Of a stretch of DNA of 49,612 nt, positions 1 to 8,213 are shown one piece after another (the first letter of the stretch is position 1; the number at the start of each line of letters is the position of its first letter). The notes beneath the pieces were generated by a model. That model was not told the DNA's origin. It did no database searches and saw only the letters and a list, made by a program, of their open reading frames with translations. A program made the translations under genes and the position numbers. The stretch is from an uncultured Lachnospiraceae bacterium (GTDB lineage: Bacteria > Bacillota > Clostridia > Lachnospirales > Lachnospiraceae), in the NCBI GenBank assembly GCA_946537305.1, contig CAMNFR010000013.1:1-49612 (forward strand), in the 5' to 3' direction.

Positions 1-214
1 TAAAGCCCGGTACATCCTGTATGGCAAGCTTTACCATGGCCTCGCGGTGCTTTGCACGCGTCACATGGGAATGAACGGTCTTCAGATACTGGTTGCCGGT
101 GGGCATGACCACGATTTCATCCAGCGAAAGCTCACGCATCGCAGCCAGCCCCATCTGTTCGTGCGCCAGATGTATGGGGTCAAATGTGCCCCCCAGGATA
201 CCTTTTTTCTTCAT
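1..214 (-). CDS. nadD: Nicotinate-nucleotide adenylyltransferase, N-terminal part only
   Basis: NadD makes nicotinate adenine dinucleotide from nicotinate mononucleotide and ATP in cytosolic NAD synthesis. Only the first 71 codons lie in the window; the gene continues past the left edge. The nucleotidyltransferase signature is present at the N-terminus (GGTFDPIHLAH, a G-x-F-[DN]-P-x-H-x-x-H motif), followed by a typical VVMPTGNQYLK segment. The ATG overlaps the TGA of the upstream yhbY as ATGA, so the two are translationally coupled. The order obgE-yhbY-nadD is standard in Bacillota and supports the call. The frame is below the length limit of simple ORF listing only because it is cut by the window edge. 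Confidence 0.9.
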   Translation of the reverse strand, partial: MKKKGILGGTFDPIHLAHEQMGLAAMRELSLDEIVVMPTGNQYLKTVHSHVTRAKHREAMVKLAIQDVPGF

Positions 215-501
215 GGCAGCTGAATATGATCCTTCAGATCCCGGTTTTCCCGGTAGAGGATGATCTTGCGGCCGATGACTTTGATCACCTGGGAACGGGT
301 ACGATCCGCAAGTGTGGCAGCCAGTTCGTTCAGATCATCAAAATTGTTCTTCAGGACGTTGAGCTTGATCAGCTCATGGGTGAAGAAAGCTTCTTCCACC
401 GCCTGTGCGACCTCCGGTGTTACACCGGATTTTCCGATGGCAAAGACCGGATCCAGCTTGGCAGCCAGTCCGATCAGATAACTTCTCTGTTTGCTGGTCA
501 T
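211..501 (-). CDS. yhbY: YhbY-family CRM-domain RNA-binding protein
   Basis: This is a 96-residue protein consisting of a single CRM domain, the fold of YhbY/YlmH-type proteins that associate with pre-50S ribosomal particles. It starts with the family's typical MTSKQRSYLIGLAAKLDP and carries the GKSGVTPEV turn corresponding to the conserved GxxG RNA-binding loop, then the LADRTRSQVIKVIGRKIILYR strand-turn-strand end (quoted loosely from residues about 64-84). Its ribosome binding site AAGGAG lies inside the end of obgE, and its stop overlaps the nadD start. The neighbourhood of obgE, rpmA and rplU fits a role in large-subunit assembly. That role is family knowledge; nothing in the sequence shows a specific RNA target. 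Confidence 0.93.
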   Translation of the reverse strand: MTSKQRSYLIGLAAKLDPVFAIGKSGVTPEVAQAVEEAFFTHELIKLNVLKNNFDDLNELAATLADRTRSQVIKVIGRKIILYRENRDLKDHIQLP

Positions 502-510
502 AGCTGATTT

Positions 511-1794
511 TTACTCCTTGTAGTAATCGAAGGCCAGTCCGTACATGCGTACGGTATCGCCCTCCTGAATGCCCATAGCCTCCAGTTTGTCCAGAATCCC
601 CTGTTCCCGCAGGAATTTCTGGAAGAAAAGAAATCCCTTTTCGGATTCCAGGTTCGTGTAGCCCAGCATCTTTTCGATGCGGGGACCTTCTACCACAAAT
701 TCCCCTTCCTCGTTCTGAGAAACCTCATAAGGAAGTTCGGACACTGTATCCCATGCGGGATCATATTCCTGCTCAAAGATGACCGGCTTCAGCTCGGTTT
801 CCTGCAGCAACTTCCACACATGAGCCATCAGCTCCTTCAGCCCCTGTCCGGTTACGGCAGATATGGGGAATACCTTTTTACCTTCGGGCTCGAATGCCTC
901 CCGAAGACGGCCAATGGGATCATCTCCCTCCATGATGGCGTCAATCTTGTTGGCCGCAATGACCTGCGGTACTTCTGCAAGAGCCGGATCATAGGCAGCC
1001 AGCTCCCGGTTAATGGAGCGTACGTCCTCTACAGGGTCGCGTCCTTCGGTACCGGCAGCATCCACCAGATGGATCAGCAGGCGGGTGCGCTCGATATGCC
1101 GGAGAAAATCATGTCCCAGGCCAACGCCTTCAGCAGCGCCGTCGATCAGGCCGGGGATATCCGCAATCACAAATCCGTTTCCGTCTCCCAGATCCACCAC
1201 GCCCAGGTTCGGCTGCAGCGTCGTAAAATGATAATTCGCGATCTTCGGTCTGGCATTGGTCACATGGGACAGCAGGGTGGATTTACCAACATTCGGATAA
1301 CCCAGAAGGCCTACGTCCGCGATCATCTTCAGCTCCAGCGTGACCCACAGCTCCTGTCCGGGTTTTCCGGGCTGCGCATATTTGGGCGCCTGCATGGTGG
1401 AGGTCGCATAGTGCATATTGCCCTGTCCGCCGCGGCCGCCCTTCAGGATTACTTTGCGGGTGTTATCCCCGGACATATCCGCGATTACCTTGCCGCTCTC
1501 GGCTTCTTTGATCACGGTGCCCTCCGGGACCTTAATGATCAGGTCCTCGGCGCTGGCGCCATGGCACCGTCTCTTTCCGCCTTCCTGGCCGCGGCCGGCA
1601 ACGTACTTGCGCACATGGCGGAAATCCGTCAGTGTATTCAGACCTTTGTCTACAACAAAAACAATGTCGCCGCCCTTGCCGCCGTCGCCGCCATCCGGGC
1701 CGCCGTCCGGCACAAAAAGCTCCCGCCGGAAGCTGACATGACCGTCACCCCCGTCGCCGGATTTTATGAAAATTTTGGCGTGATCTGCAAACAT
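511..1794 (-). CDS. obgE: Obg-family GTPase, ribosome assembly
   Basis: ObgE/CgtA is an essential GTPase acting in 50S maturation and stress control. The 427-residue protein has the Gly-rich Obg fold (residues about 1-158, many GGxGG turns), the G domain (G1 GYPNVGKST, G3 DIPGLIDGA, G4 NKID) and the C-terminal OCT domain ending in FDYYKE. A longer frame opens at 1830, but I chose the ATG at 1794 because it gives the family's MFADHAKIFIKSGDGG start and is preceded by AAAGGAG at normal spacing. It lies between rpmA and yhbY, as in most Bacillota. The length is normal for the family, and no motif is missing. Confidence 0.97.
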   Translation of the reverse strand: MFADHAKIFIKSGDGGDGHVSFRRELFVPDGGPDGGDGGKGGDIVFVVDKGLNTLTDFRHVRKYVAGRGQEGGKRRCHGASAEDLIIKVPEGTVIKEAESGKVIADMSGDNTRKVILKGGRGGQGNMHYATSTMQAPKYAQPGKPGQELWVTLELKMIADVGLLGYPNVGKSTLLSHVTNARPKIANYHFTTLQPNLGVVDLGDGNGFVIADIPGLIDGAAEGVGLGHDFLRHIERTRLLIHLVDAAGTEGRDPVEDVRSINRELAAYDPALAEVPQVIAANKIDAIMEGDDPIGRLREAFEPEGKKVFPISAVTGQGLKELMAHVWKLLQETELKPVIFEQEYDPAWDTVSELPYEVSQNEEGEFVVEGPRIEKMLGYTNLESEKGFLFFQKFLREQGILDKLEAMGIQEGDTVRMYGLAFDYYKE

Positions 1795-1875
1795 GTGGGT
1801 CACACTCCTTTGAATATCGGTAAAATCCACAGAACGCCGACGGATAATCGTCGGCGTTCTGCTGGTTACTCATTG

Positions 1876-2139
1876 TTACTCTTCAGTTCTCGGATATACA
1901 GAGACCTGCTTTCTGTCTCTGCCCATTCTCTCGAAACGGACAACACCGTCCACCTTTGCGAACAGTGTATCATCTCCGCCGCGGCCAACATTCACACCGG
2001 GGTGAATGTGCGTTCCGCGCTGACGATAAAGGATATTCCCGGCCAGAACAAACTGTCCGTCTGCTCTCTTAGCGCCTAACCGCTTCGCCTCGGAATCTCT
2101 TCCGTTCTTCGTAGAACCTACGCCCTTTTTATGAGCCAT
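1876..2139 (-). CDS. rpmA: 50S ribosomal protein L27, without the Firmicutes N-terminal extension
   Basis: L27 (87 residues) reaches the peptidyl-transferase centre with its N-terminus. The protein begins [19 protein letters not shown], i.e. directly at the mature sequence. Most Bacillota encode a leader of about nine residues ending near LQFFA that the Prp protease removes. Here an in-frame TGA lies three codons upstream of the ATG, and GAGGAGG sits at ideal spacing before this ATG, so the extension is truly absent rather than missed. The prp gene normally found between rplU and rpmA is absent too: only 70 bp separate the two genes. Confidence 0.98.
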   Translation of the reverse strand: MAHKKGVGSTKNGRDSEAKRLGAKRADGQFVLAGNILYRQRGTHIHPGVNVGRGGDDTLFAKVDGVVRFERMGRDRKQVSVYPRTEE

Positions 2140-2209
2140 GAAATGTCACCTCCTCGAATATGTCGTTGTGACTGCTCCGCAGAAGCGGAGCCGGAAGATC
2201 AAGCTGAAA

Positions 2210-2518
2210 TTACTTCTCGATGGCTTCGATCTTCAGCTTGGTGTAAGCCTGTCTGTGACCGTTCTTCTTATGATATCCGGTCTTTCTCTTGTACTTGTAA
2301 ACAATGACCTTCTTGCCCTTGGTCTGACCCAGAACCGTAGCTTTGACCTTAGCGCCTTCTACGGTGGGAGCACCAATGGTAAGCTCGCCATCATTTACCG
2401 CCAGAACCTGATCGAACTCATAAGCATCACCCTCGGCTACGTCCAGCTTCTCCACGAAAACGACATCGCCTTCGGCAACCTTGTACTGCTTTCCGCCAGT
2501 AGCGATAATTGCGTACAT
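2210..2518 (-). CDS. rplU: 50S ribosomal protein L21
   Basis: L21 binds 23S rRNA in the large subunit. The 102-residue protein begins [18 protein letters not shown], the family's standard start, and ends with the basic [17 protein letters not shown] segment. An in-frame ATG-less extension reaches 2566, but the ATG at 2518 has AGGAGGTG just upstream and matches the family length. It is first in an operon with rpmA and obgE and is preceded by a promoter and a leader of about 110 nt. Confidence 0.98.
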   Translation of the reverse strand: MYAIIATGGKQYKVAEGDVVFVEKLDVAEGDAYEFDQVLAVNDGELTIGAPTVEGAKVKATVLGQTKGKKVIVYKYKRKTGYHKKNGHRQAYTKLKIEAIEK

Positions 2519-2631
2519 CCTATAGCACCTCCTGTATCCATACTCGCCAGTTACGGTGTCCGCCAAATGCGGAACTTTTGCCTGACCTCACTGAGCGGCA
2601 ATGTATGCAATATCCATGTGTGCTCGCATAC
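2519..2631 (-). ncRNA. rplU 5' leader, candidate L21 autoregulatory leader
   Basis: Between the predicted start of transcription (about 2631) and the rplU start lies an untranslated leader of roughly 110 nt. It can form at least two hairpins: GTATGC/GCATAC pairing 2626-2631 with 2603-2608, and TCCGC/GCGGA pairing 2569-2573 with 2559-2563. Many Bacillota carry a structured L21 leader at this position that is thought to bind L21. The position and hairpins fit, but I could not align it to the family model, so the identity is an inference. Confidence 0.5.
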
Positions 2632-2637
2632 CCGAAT

Positions 2638-2666
2638 ATACTAACATTTTTAGAATTGCACGTCAA
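2638..2666 (-). promoter_or_regulatory. Sigma-A type promoter of rplU-rpmA-obgE-yhbY-nadD
   Basis: On the minus strand a -35 box TTGACG (2661-2666) and a -10 box TAGTAT (2638-2643) are separated by exactly 17 nt. It lies between the end of the RNase G gene and the rplU leader, where an operon start is expected. Confidence 0.7.
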
Positions 2667-2674
2667 GTGATTTT

Positions 2675-3841
2675 TTAAAAATCTTTTAAGCTCATCCACA
2701 GCGGCATCCGCACTTTTTTGCGTGTGATTTCCGCAAGGTTCAGCTTGGTGATATCTACCAGAACAGCTTTTTGCGGGTCCTTTGACAAGGTCTCCCTCAG
2801 TAGTCGCTGGACTTGCTGCCGGTGCTCCTCTTTTTCCATATCGATAAAATCCACCAGAATGATTCCGGACAGATTTCGCAGGCGGAGCTGATACCCGATT
2901 TCCAGGCATGCCTCCTGATTGATCTTAAAGAAGGTCTCTTCTTTGTTTTTGTGACCGTCGTATTTGCCCGTATTTACGTCGATAACGGTCAACGCCTCTG
3001 TATAATCGATGATCAGGAAACCGCCCGATTTGAGCCACACACGGCGTTCCAGGGCTATCTGAAGGAAATGATCAAGCCGATAACATTTATCCAGCGGATA
3101 GCTGTCCTCATACAGACGGAGCGATAGCTCACTGTCCAAAGTAAAATAAGGAAGCCTCAACAGTTCCTCGTTAATATCTGTCTGGTCGGTCAGCACCTCT
3201 GTCTGAATGCCCTCAGGATGATCCCGGATGATCGATTCACTGGCACGACCGGCGGCATATAGACGGGTAAATGGGGGACGATGAAGGGCCGTCTGCCGGA
3301 TTTCAGTCAACTGCCGGATCAGCGCTTCAGCCTCTTTAAGAATTGTTTCATCCGAAGCATTTTCCGCGTTGGTGCGGACAATAAAACCTATGTTTTCTTT
3401 TTCGGCCAGAGAAGTAAGCAGTGCCGTAAGTGCATCTCTGCGGGCCTGGGAATGGATCTTCGCAGAGACAGCTACCTGCTGTTTATCTGTAATGAGTACG
3501 ATATGGCGTCCGGTCAGCGAAAGGCTCCGCGATACCCGCGGTGCTTTGAGCGCCGTCCCTTCGCGGGTCACGACGACCGGAAAAACATCCCCGGGTACAG
3601 GACGCTTCGCTCCCTTTTCCAGAGGCATAAAGCAGGGCTGCTCCGGGAGGATATCCAGGAAAACAGCTTCCATGTTGCGGACAACATTCTTTACCTGTGC
3701 AAGGCAGATATCGCCAACGGCCAGATCGGGATCTTCTTCCTCTGCGATCCATTCCACGACCCGCTGGTCCTGCCAGACCGCTGTCAGGCGTTTTCCGTTT
3801 CGCCGCGTAATGATAATTTTCTGCAGCGGCTCCTTGAACAT
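2675..3841 (-). CDS. rng: Ribonuclease E/G family endoribonuclease, short form
   Basis: RNase E/G cuts single-stranded RNA in rRNA maturation and mRNA decay. The 388-residue protein shows an N-terminal S1-like region (DICLAQVKNVVRNMEAVFLDI) and a catalytic DNase-I-like part with both metal-binding aspartates in context (TVIDVNTGKY and ILVDFIDMEKEEHR). It ends at LAEITRKKVRMPLW, where E. coli-type enzymes would continue into the CPxC zinc-link, so this copy lacks the zinc-link cysteines and the small domain. A longer frame opens at 3976 inside the upstream gene; I chose the ATG at 3841 because AAGGAG precedes it and MFKEPLQKIIITRRNGKR is a natural start. Neighbours TIGR03936 and TIGR03960 are its usual partners in Clostridia. 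Confidence 0.9.
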   Translation of the reverse strand: MFKEPLQKIIITRRNGKRLTAVWQDQRVVEWIAEEEDPDLAVGDICLAQVKNVVRNMEAVFLDILPEQPCFMPLEKGAKRPVPGDVFPVVVTREGTALKAPRVSRSLSLTGRHIVLITDKQQVAVSAKIHSQARRDALTALLTSLAEKENIGFIVRTNAENASDETILKEAEALIRQLTEIRQTALHRPPFTRLYAAGRASESIIRDHPEGIQTEVLTDQTDINEELLRLPYFTLDSELSLRLYEDSYPLDKCYRLDHFLQIALERRVWLKSGGFLIIDYTEALTVIDVNTGKYDGHKNKEETFFKINQEACLEIGYQLRLRNLSGIILVDFIDMEKEEHRQQVQRLLRETLSKDPQKAVLVDITKLNLAEITRKKVRMPLWMSLKDF

Positions 3842-3894
3842 ACCTTCTCCTTTTGAGATCAATTCTTTCGTCAGCTCCAATTCCTTTGTAAGGA

Positions 3895-4680
3895 TCAAAT
3901 GGAAATCTCCTCTCCCAGCTCCGAAAGAGAGACGCCTTCTTCCGTCCTCATATCCAGACGGTGAATCGCCAGCCAAAGATCACGGACGCGTTCGCCGGAT
4001 TCTCCCGGAATCTTAAAACGTTCCAGTCCGGCAAAAGCAATCAGCTGCTCCATCACCGTCTCCGGCTTCAGGTTTGCCGCAGAACCGGCCGACAGGCACA
4101 TGGTAAAGACGCCGGCTCCCTCCGCGTGCAGAGAAAGGATCCAGGGGCGGATATTGATGCGATCCGCCTCAAAGGCTTCATCACGCTTCTTCTTTTTCGC
4201 CTGTTTCTTTCCGGCGGCCTCCACAATGATCTCTCGCTGATCCATAAAATGCTGTACAACAGAGATCCATATTTCCCGGCTGAGCGCCTGCGCCTCCGTG
4301 GAACGCAGGGTGACGCGATAGTCCGCCTGTCCGATCAGGGCCATCGCGCTGCTTCCCTTCTTTTTCTGTCCTTCCGGAAGACGGCGGATGGAGTTCACGC
4401 GGATTCCGTCTGCCATAACTGCATTCAGCGAAGCCAGTATTTCCTCTCCGCTCTCACTGATCAGTGAATCCTCCAGCTCAGTATCAAGATATTCTCCCTC
4501 CGAAGTGAGTCCGACAGACAGCGGAGAGGCGAAGGACATCAGGGGATGCGGATGAAACCCTTCGGAATACTTTACCGGGATCTCTGCCCTGGCAAAGGCC
4601 TTCTGAAAATACCGGAGGATATCCAGGTGTCCGATAAAGCGCAGATTCCCCTCTTTAGAAAAACGAATTCTCACCTTCAT
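3895..4680 (-). CDS. TIGR03936 family protein (DUF2344), radical-SAM-linked
   Basis: The 261-residue protein begins MKVRIRFSKEGNLRFIGHLD and contains the SEGFHPHPLMSFASPLSVG segment typical of DUF2344. The family is usually encoded next to, or fused to, the TIGR03960 radical SAM enzyme, as here, with one nucleotide between the genes. The shared GFHPHP motif and constant pairing suggest it presents a substrate to the radical SAM partner, but the reaction is unknown to me. A Lys/Arg-rich stretch (KKQAKKKKRDEAF) around residues 158-170 may touch nucleic acid. The gene overlaps neither neighbour and is probably cotranscribed with rng. Confidence 0.9.
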   Translation of the reverse strand: MKVRIRFSKEGNLRFIGHLDILRYFQKAFARAEIPVKYSEGFHPHPLMSFASPLSVGLTSEGEYLDTELEDSLISESGEEILASLNAVMADGIRVNSIRRLPEGQKKKGSSAMALIGQADYRVTLRSTEAQALSREIWISVVQHFMDQREIIVEAAGKKQAKKKKRDEAFEADRINIRPWILSLHAEGAGVFTMCLSAGSAANLKPETVMEQLIAFAGLERFKIPGESGERVRDLWLAIHRLDMRTEEGVSLSELGEEISI

Positions 4681-4681
4681 G

Positions 4682-6598
4682 TCACTGCTCTCCTTCCGGA
4701 ACAGACGATTCGCTGTCTTTCATCCGCGGTTCCGTACAGATCCCGCAGCCAAAGGTCGCGGCGCCGCAGCCGCTGCAAGCCTGTTTGCAGTTGGGGGTCA
4801 CGATGCCCTGCATGGCGCGCTCCCACTCCCTGCGCAGGAACTTTTTGGTGACACCAATATCGATAAAATCCCAAGGGAAGATCTCTTCCGCAGAGCGCTC
4901 CCGCAAGGTATAGAAATCCGGGTCGATACCGCAGGAGTCAAAGGCAGCCATCCACTTATCATTGTCAAAGAAGTCAGACCAGGCATCAAACAGACATCCG
5001 GACCGATAGGCCTTCTCAATCGCAGGAGCCACACGCCGGTCACCTCTGGCCAGAATGCCTTCCAGCACGGTCACATCTGCCTCATGATACTGGTAATGCA
5101 TGGCACGATGATTCAGCTGATGGAAGAAGGTATCCTTCACAAGCCGCGCGCGGCGAAGATACTCCTCCTTCGGGAACATCGTAGCCCACTGGAAAGGCGT
5201 AAAAGGCTTCGGGACAAAGAAGCTGGAACTTGCGGTCAGCTGTATTTTTCCGTTTCGTTTCTCCTTCGGGACCTCATCATAGAAGCGTTCACAGATCCGT
5301 TCGGAGAGCTCTGCAATGCCCTTCATGTCCTCCTCGGTCTCCCCGGGAAGTCCCAGCATAAAATACAGCTTGACCTTCGTCCAGCCGCCGCGGAAGGCCT
5401 CTGCGGCCCCCTCCAGGATATCCTCCTCCGTCAGGCCTTTATTGATCACATCTCGCATACGCTGTGTTCCGGCCTCCGGCGCAAAGGTCAGGCTGCTCTT
5501 CTTGATATCCTGTACCTTGCTCATCACATCCAGAGAAAATGCATCGATACGAAGCGAGGGCAGAGAGATGTTCACGTGTCTTTTAGCACACTCTTCCATC
5601 AGACCGGTCAGAAGTGGCTGCAGATTGGTATAATCACTGGAGCTCAGAGAGCTTAAGGAAAGCTCATCGTAGCCCGTGGCGGAAAGCATCTTCTTCGCCA
5701 GATCCAGTAAATACTCCATATTCCGCTCACGCACCGGGCGATAGATCATACCCGCCTGGCAGAACCGGCAGCCGCGGATGCAGCCACGCTGGATTTCCAT
5801 CACCACACGGTCCTGGGTAGCACGGATAAAAGGGACGACGGGCTTTTCCGGATAAAAGGTATGAGAAAGATCCTTCTGGATCTCCTTGCGTATGCAGGCC
5901 GGAATGCCCGGTTCTTTTGGCTGGAAGGACGCAATCGTACCATCTTCCTGATAGGTCACTTCATACAGAGACGGCACATAAATACCGGGAAGCTTCGCCG
6001 CCGCGCGCAGGAAATCCTGTCGGCTGCCGCCAGTTTCGCGGTTAGCGATCCACGCATCCATCAAAGGAAGCATCTGTGTTTCGCCCTCACCGATATAGAA
6101 CAGATCAAAGAAATCCGCCAGCGGCTCCGGATTATAGGAACAGGGGCCGCCGCCCATCACGATGGGGTCGTTCTCGCCCCGGTCCTCCGCATGCAGCGGA
6201 ATACCGGCCAGCTCCAGCAGCTGCAGGACATTCGGATAGCACATCTCATACTGCAGTGTGATTCCCAGGAAATCAAAATCCTTCACAGGATCCTGGGATT
6301 CCAGGGCAAACAAGGGAATCTTCTTTTCCCGCATCACTGCGTCCAGATCCACCCACGGCGAATAGACCCGCTCGCACCAAATGTCCTCGCGGGTATTCAA
6401 CATATGATACAGGATCTGTATTCCCAGATGGCTCATACCTATTTCGTAGACATCCGGGAAGGCCATGCAGTATCGAACTTTTATCTCCCCGGCCGCCAGA
6501 GCCTCACTCTTGTCTATAGAATTAACCTCTCCGCCTATATAGCGAGCGGGTTTTTCGACCTTTAATAATACTTCATCCGGTAAAGCTAATTTGCGCAT
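4682..6598 (-). CDS. TIGR03960 family B12-binding radical SAM protein
   Basis: The 638-residue protein has an N-terminal cobalamin-binding-like domain (about 1-220), then the radical SAM core with the iron-sulfur triad in RGCIRGCRFCQAG (C-x3-C-x2-C). It ends in a second cysteine cluster, CKQACSGCGAATFGCGIC, that could bind another cluster. Such proteins cleave S-adenosylmethionine to start radical chemistry; the substrate of this family is not established. It is coupled to the TIGR03936 gene (one nucleotide apart) and lies upstream of rng, so a role in RNA or ribosome modification is often suspected; that is inference. The start has only a modest AGAAGG site. Confidence 0.92.
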   Translation of the reverse strand: MRKLALPDEVLLKVEKPARYIGGEVNSIDKSEALAAGEIKVRYCMAFPDVYEIGMSHLGIQILYHMLNTREDIWCERVYSPWVDLDAVMREKKIPLFALESQDPVKDFDFLGITLQYEMCYPNVLQLLELAGIPLHAEDRGENDPIVMGGGPCSYNPEPLADFFDLFYIGEGETQMLPLMDAWIANRETGGSRQDFLRAAAKLPGIYVPSLYEVTYQEDGTIASFQPKEPGIPACIRKEIQKDLSHTFYPEKPVVPFIRATQDRVVMEIQRGCIRGCRFCQAGMIYRPVRERNMEYLLDLAKKMLSATGYDELSLSSLSSSDYTNLQPLLTGLMEECAKRHVNISLPSLRIDAFSLDVMSKVQDIKKSSLTFAPEAGTQRMRDVINKGLTEEDILEGAAEAFRGGWTKVKLYFMLGLPGETEEDMKGIAELSERICERFYDEVPKEKRNGKIQLTASSSFFVPKPFTPFQWATMFPKEEYLRRARLVKDTFFHQLNHRAMHYQYHEADVTVLEGILARGDRRVAPAIEKAYRSGCLFDAWSDFFDNDKWMAAFDSCGIDPDFYTLRERSAEEIFPWDFIDIGVTKKFLRREWERAMQGIVTPNCKQACSGCGAATFGCGICTEPRMKDSESSVPEGEQ

Positions 6599-6633
6599 AG
6601 AAGAAACCTTCTTTTCTCATGATTATTCTCATG

Positions 6634-6668
6634 AAAAGATCACTGCTTCCAAAAGGGAATGGCAGTGA
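6634..6668 (-). promoter_or_regulatory. Leader hairpin with short T-run, possible attenuator
   Basis: Inside the leader of the TIGR03960 operon, TCACTGC (6662-6668 on the minus strand) pairs with GCAGTGA (6640-6646), with an inner GGA/TCC extension, and is followed by TTTT (6634-6637). It lies between the predicted promoter and the start codon, so it could pause or terminate transcription. The T-run is short; this is a weak call. Confidence 0.35.
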
Positions 6669-6687
6669 GTATTTTTGCAGCCCCCTA

Positions 6688-6716
6688 AATCTAGCATAAG
6701 AAAAAGGGTTCGTCAA
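6688..6716 (-). promoter_or_regulatory. Promoter of the TIGR03960-TIGR03936-rng operon
   Basis: The minus strand reads TTGACG (6711-6716), a 17-nt spacer, then TAGATT (6688-6693). It sits in the 226-bp gap between the macrodomain gene and the radical SAM gene. The rest of that gap holds the leader hairpin and an AT-rich stretch with CATGAG repeated at short distance; I see nothing else in it. Confidence 0.65.
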
Positions 6717-6824
6717 TGAATTCAGTCTTGCTGCCCTTCCGTTTCTGGACCGCAGATCTCATAAGCAAAACGCGGATAAGGATCTTAGAAAGGCTTTCAG
6801 AATACCATACTCCAGCCGACGATA

Positions 6825-8033
6825 TTATCCTAAAATAGGCTGGTCAAACCGGAAAAGCAGGGCATTGACTTCAAAAATATCATAGATACCATTCTCAATG
6901 CAAAAAGCAACGATCACATCCGCCTTGTTATTATTCGCCAGAAGAAGTCCGGCACTGGCCAGCAGATCTTTCGTATCGTCCATATTCAGCCGCAGCGCGA
7001 TTGCCAGGGCAATAATGGTCTTTTTCTTCGGAATATAATCTTCGTGGCAGCGAATCTTTGAAAAAAGTTTGCGGTCCAGATTGGCACGCTTATAGACCTC
7101 CGGGTCCGACATGCCCCGCTCGTCGATCATGCGGAGCAGACGTTTCTGAAAGCTCTCTCCCAGATTATCCAGTACACGGTCAAGTCCCGATTTTTTACCG
7201 GAAACCGGCCGGTACGCGGGTGTGCTGCTTTCAAGCGGCGGTCGATCTGCAGATGGGCTCCCATCAGCCGGTGGACGCGATGCAGGAGCGCTCCCGGCGG
7301 CTGATGGGCGTCGTGGCGATTGGAGAATATAAGATCCTTCCTCTTCCCTTTTTAGTTCCTCCGGTGGCATTGGAGCACCATGTCCTGCCGGTCGATTCTC
7401 CTTGCGATTCTTTAGCTGATGCTCGCGCACCCAGAAATTGCGGCGGCGATTGGCTTCATCCAACGCACCTTCCGCACTTCCGTATTCTATTTCCTTCCGT
7501 TCGTCGACATAATGATCGTCAATATATTCCTCAATTCGTTCCGTAAGACCGGAGGCCAGTTGAAACGAATCACTTCCAAAGACAACCAGAATCACATCCA
7601 ATTCCGAAAAATCCAGAAACCCACGGATAGAGGAAAGTGCAATCTCCAGCGCCTGATCCTTCGGGAAACCATAAGAACCGGCGGAAATCAATGGGAACGC
7701 AACACTCTTACATCCAAGTTCTTCTGCCAGCTCCAGACTTTTTCGGTAACAAGAACGAAGGATCTCATATTCCCCATGCGTTCCATCGATCCAGGCAGGG
7801 CCGACCGTATGAATGACAAATTTTGCAGGAAGACGAAAAGCACTTGTCACCGCGGCCTCACCAGGCTCAATAGTACCGATTCTCTTCCGTGCCGCCAGAA
7901 GCCTCGACTCTCCAGCCGCACGGTAAATCGCAGAATCCGTCCCCGCACCATACGTCGCCTCCGGATTTGCGGTATTCACAATCGCATCTGCGCTGACCCG
8001 GGTAATATCATTTCGAACGATCCTAAACGGCAT
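6825..8033 (-). CDS. Macrodomain protein with conserved C-terminal alpha-helical domain
   Basis: The 402-residue protein has three parts. Residues 1 to about 175 form a macrodomain (NDITRVSADAIVNTANPE, then GAGTDSAIYRAAG and FPLISAGSYGFP), the ADP-ribose-binding fold that often removes ADP-ribose from proteins or nucleic acids. A Pro/Ser/Arg-rich linker follows (about 190-295). The last 105 residues are helical, with YKRANLDRKLFSKIR and KKKTIIALAIALRLN, resembling a helix-turn-helix-like module that I know only as an appendage of clostridial macrodomain proteins, sometimes misnamed a sigma-factor subunit. GGGAGG precedes the ATG. It is monocistronic by layout. ADP-ribosyl hydrolysis is inferred from the Asn-rich macro motif; the target is unknown. 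Confidence 0.88.
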   Translation of the reverse strand: MPFRIVRNDITRVSADAIVNTANPEATYGAGTDSAIYRAAGESRLLAARKRIGTIEPGEAAVTSAFRLPAKFVIHTVGPAWIDGTHGEYEILRSCYRKSLELAEELGCKSVAFPLISAGSYGFPKDQALEIALSSIRGFLDFSELDVILVVFGSDSFQLASGLTERIEEYIDDHYVDERKEIEYGSAEGALDEANRRRNFWVREHQLKNRKENRPAGHGAPMPPEELKREEEGSYILQSPRRPSAAGSAPASRPPADGSPSADRPPLESSTPAYRPVSGKKSGLDRVLDNLGESFQKRLLRMIDERGMSDPEVYKRANLDRKLFSKIRCHEDYIPKKKTIIALAIALRLNMDDTKDLLASAGLLLANNNKADVIVAFCIENGIYDIFEVNALLFRFDQPILG

Positions 8034-8125
8034 GAAGTTCCTCCCTGTTCAAGAATTGCTCGCGATTCTTTGCACAAGATTTGGGGCAGTTTTAAATGAC
8101 AAACAACCTTATAGAATCCCTATGC

Positions 8126-8164
8126 ATATGCTCGGAGCATATAAAAAAATGTACAATTTCACAA
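8126..8164 (-). promoter_or_regulatory. Candidate promoter with overlapping palindrome, macrodomain gene
   Basis: A perfect palindrome with 8-bp arms and one central base (ATATGCTC-G-GAGCATAT, 8126-8142) lies about 100 bp upstream of the macrodomain start. A TTGTGA (8159-8164)/17 nt/TATGCT (8136-8141) promoter reading would place the palindrome over the -10 box, as a repressor operator would be. Neither box is a strong match. Confidence 0.4.
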
Positions 8165-8213
8165 AGAAGGCAATGTAAATGGATACGATGCCAATCAAGC
8201 ATAACTTCGGTTC

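Noticed and set aside
820..2079. A 419-codon plus-strand frame opposite obgE and rpmA
   Set aside because: It overlaps two firmly identified ribosomal-assembly genes and shows no protein family features.
6640..6668. A full intrinsic terminator before the TIGR03960 gene
   Set aside because: The T-run is only four bases and a promoter lies upstream of it, so I list it as a possible attenuator only.
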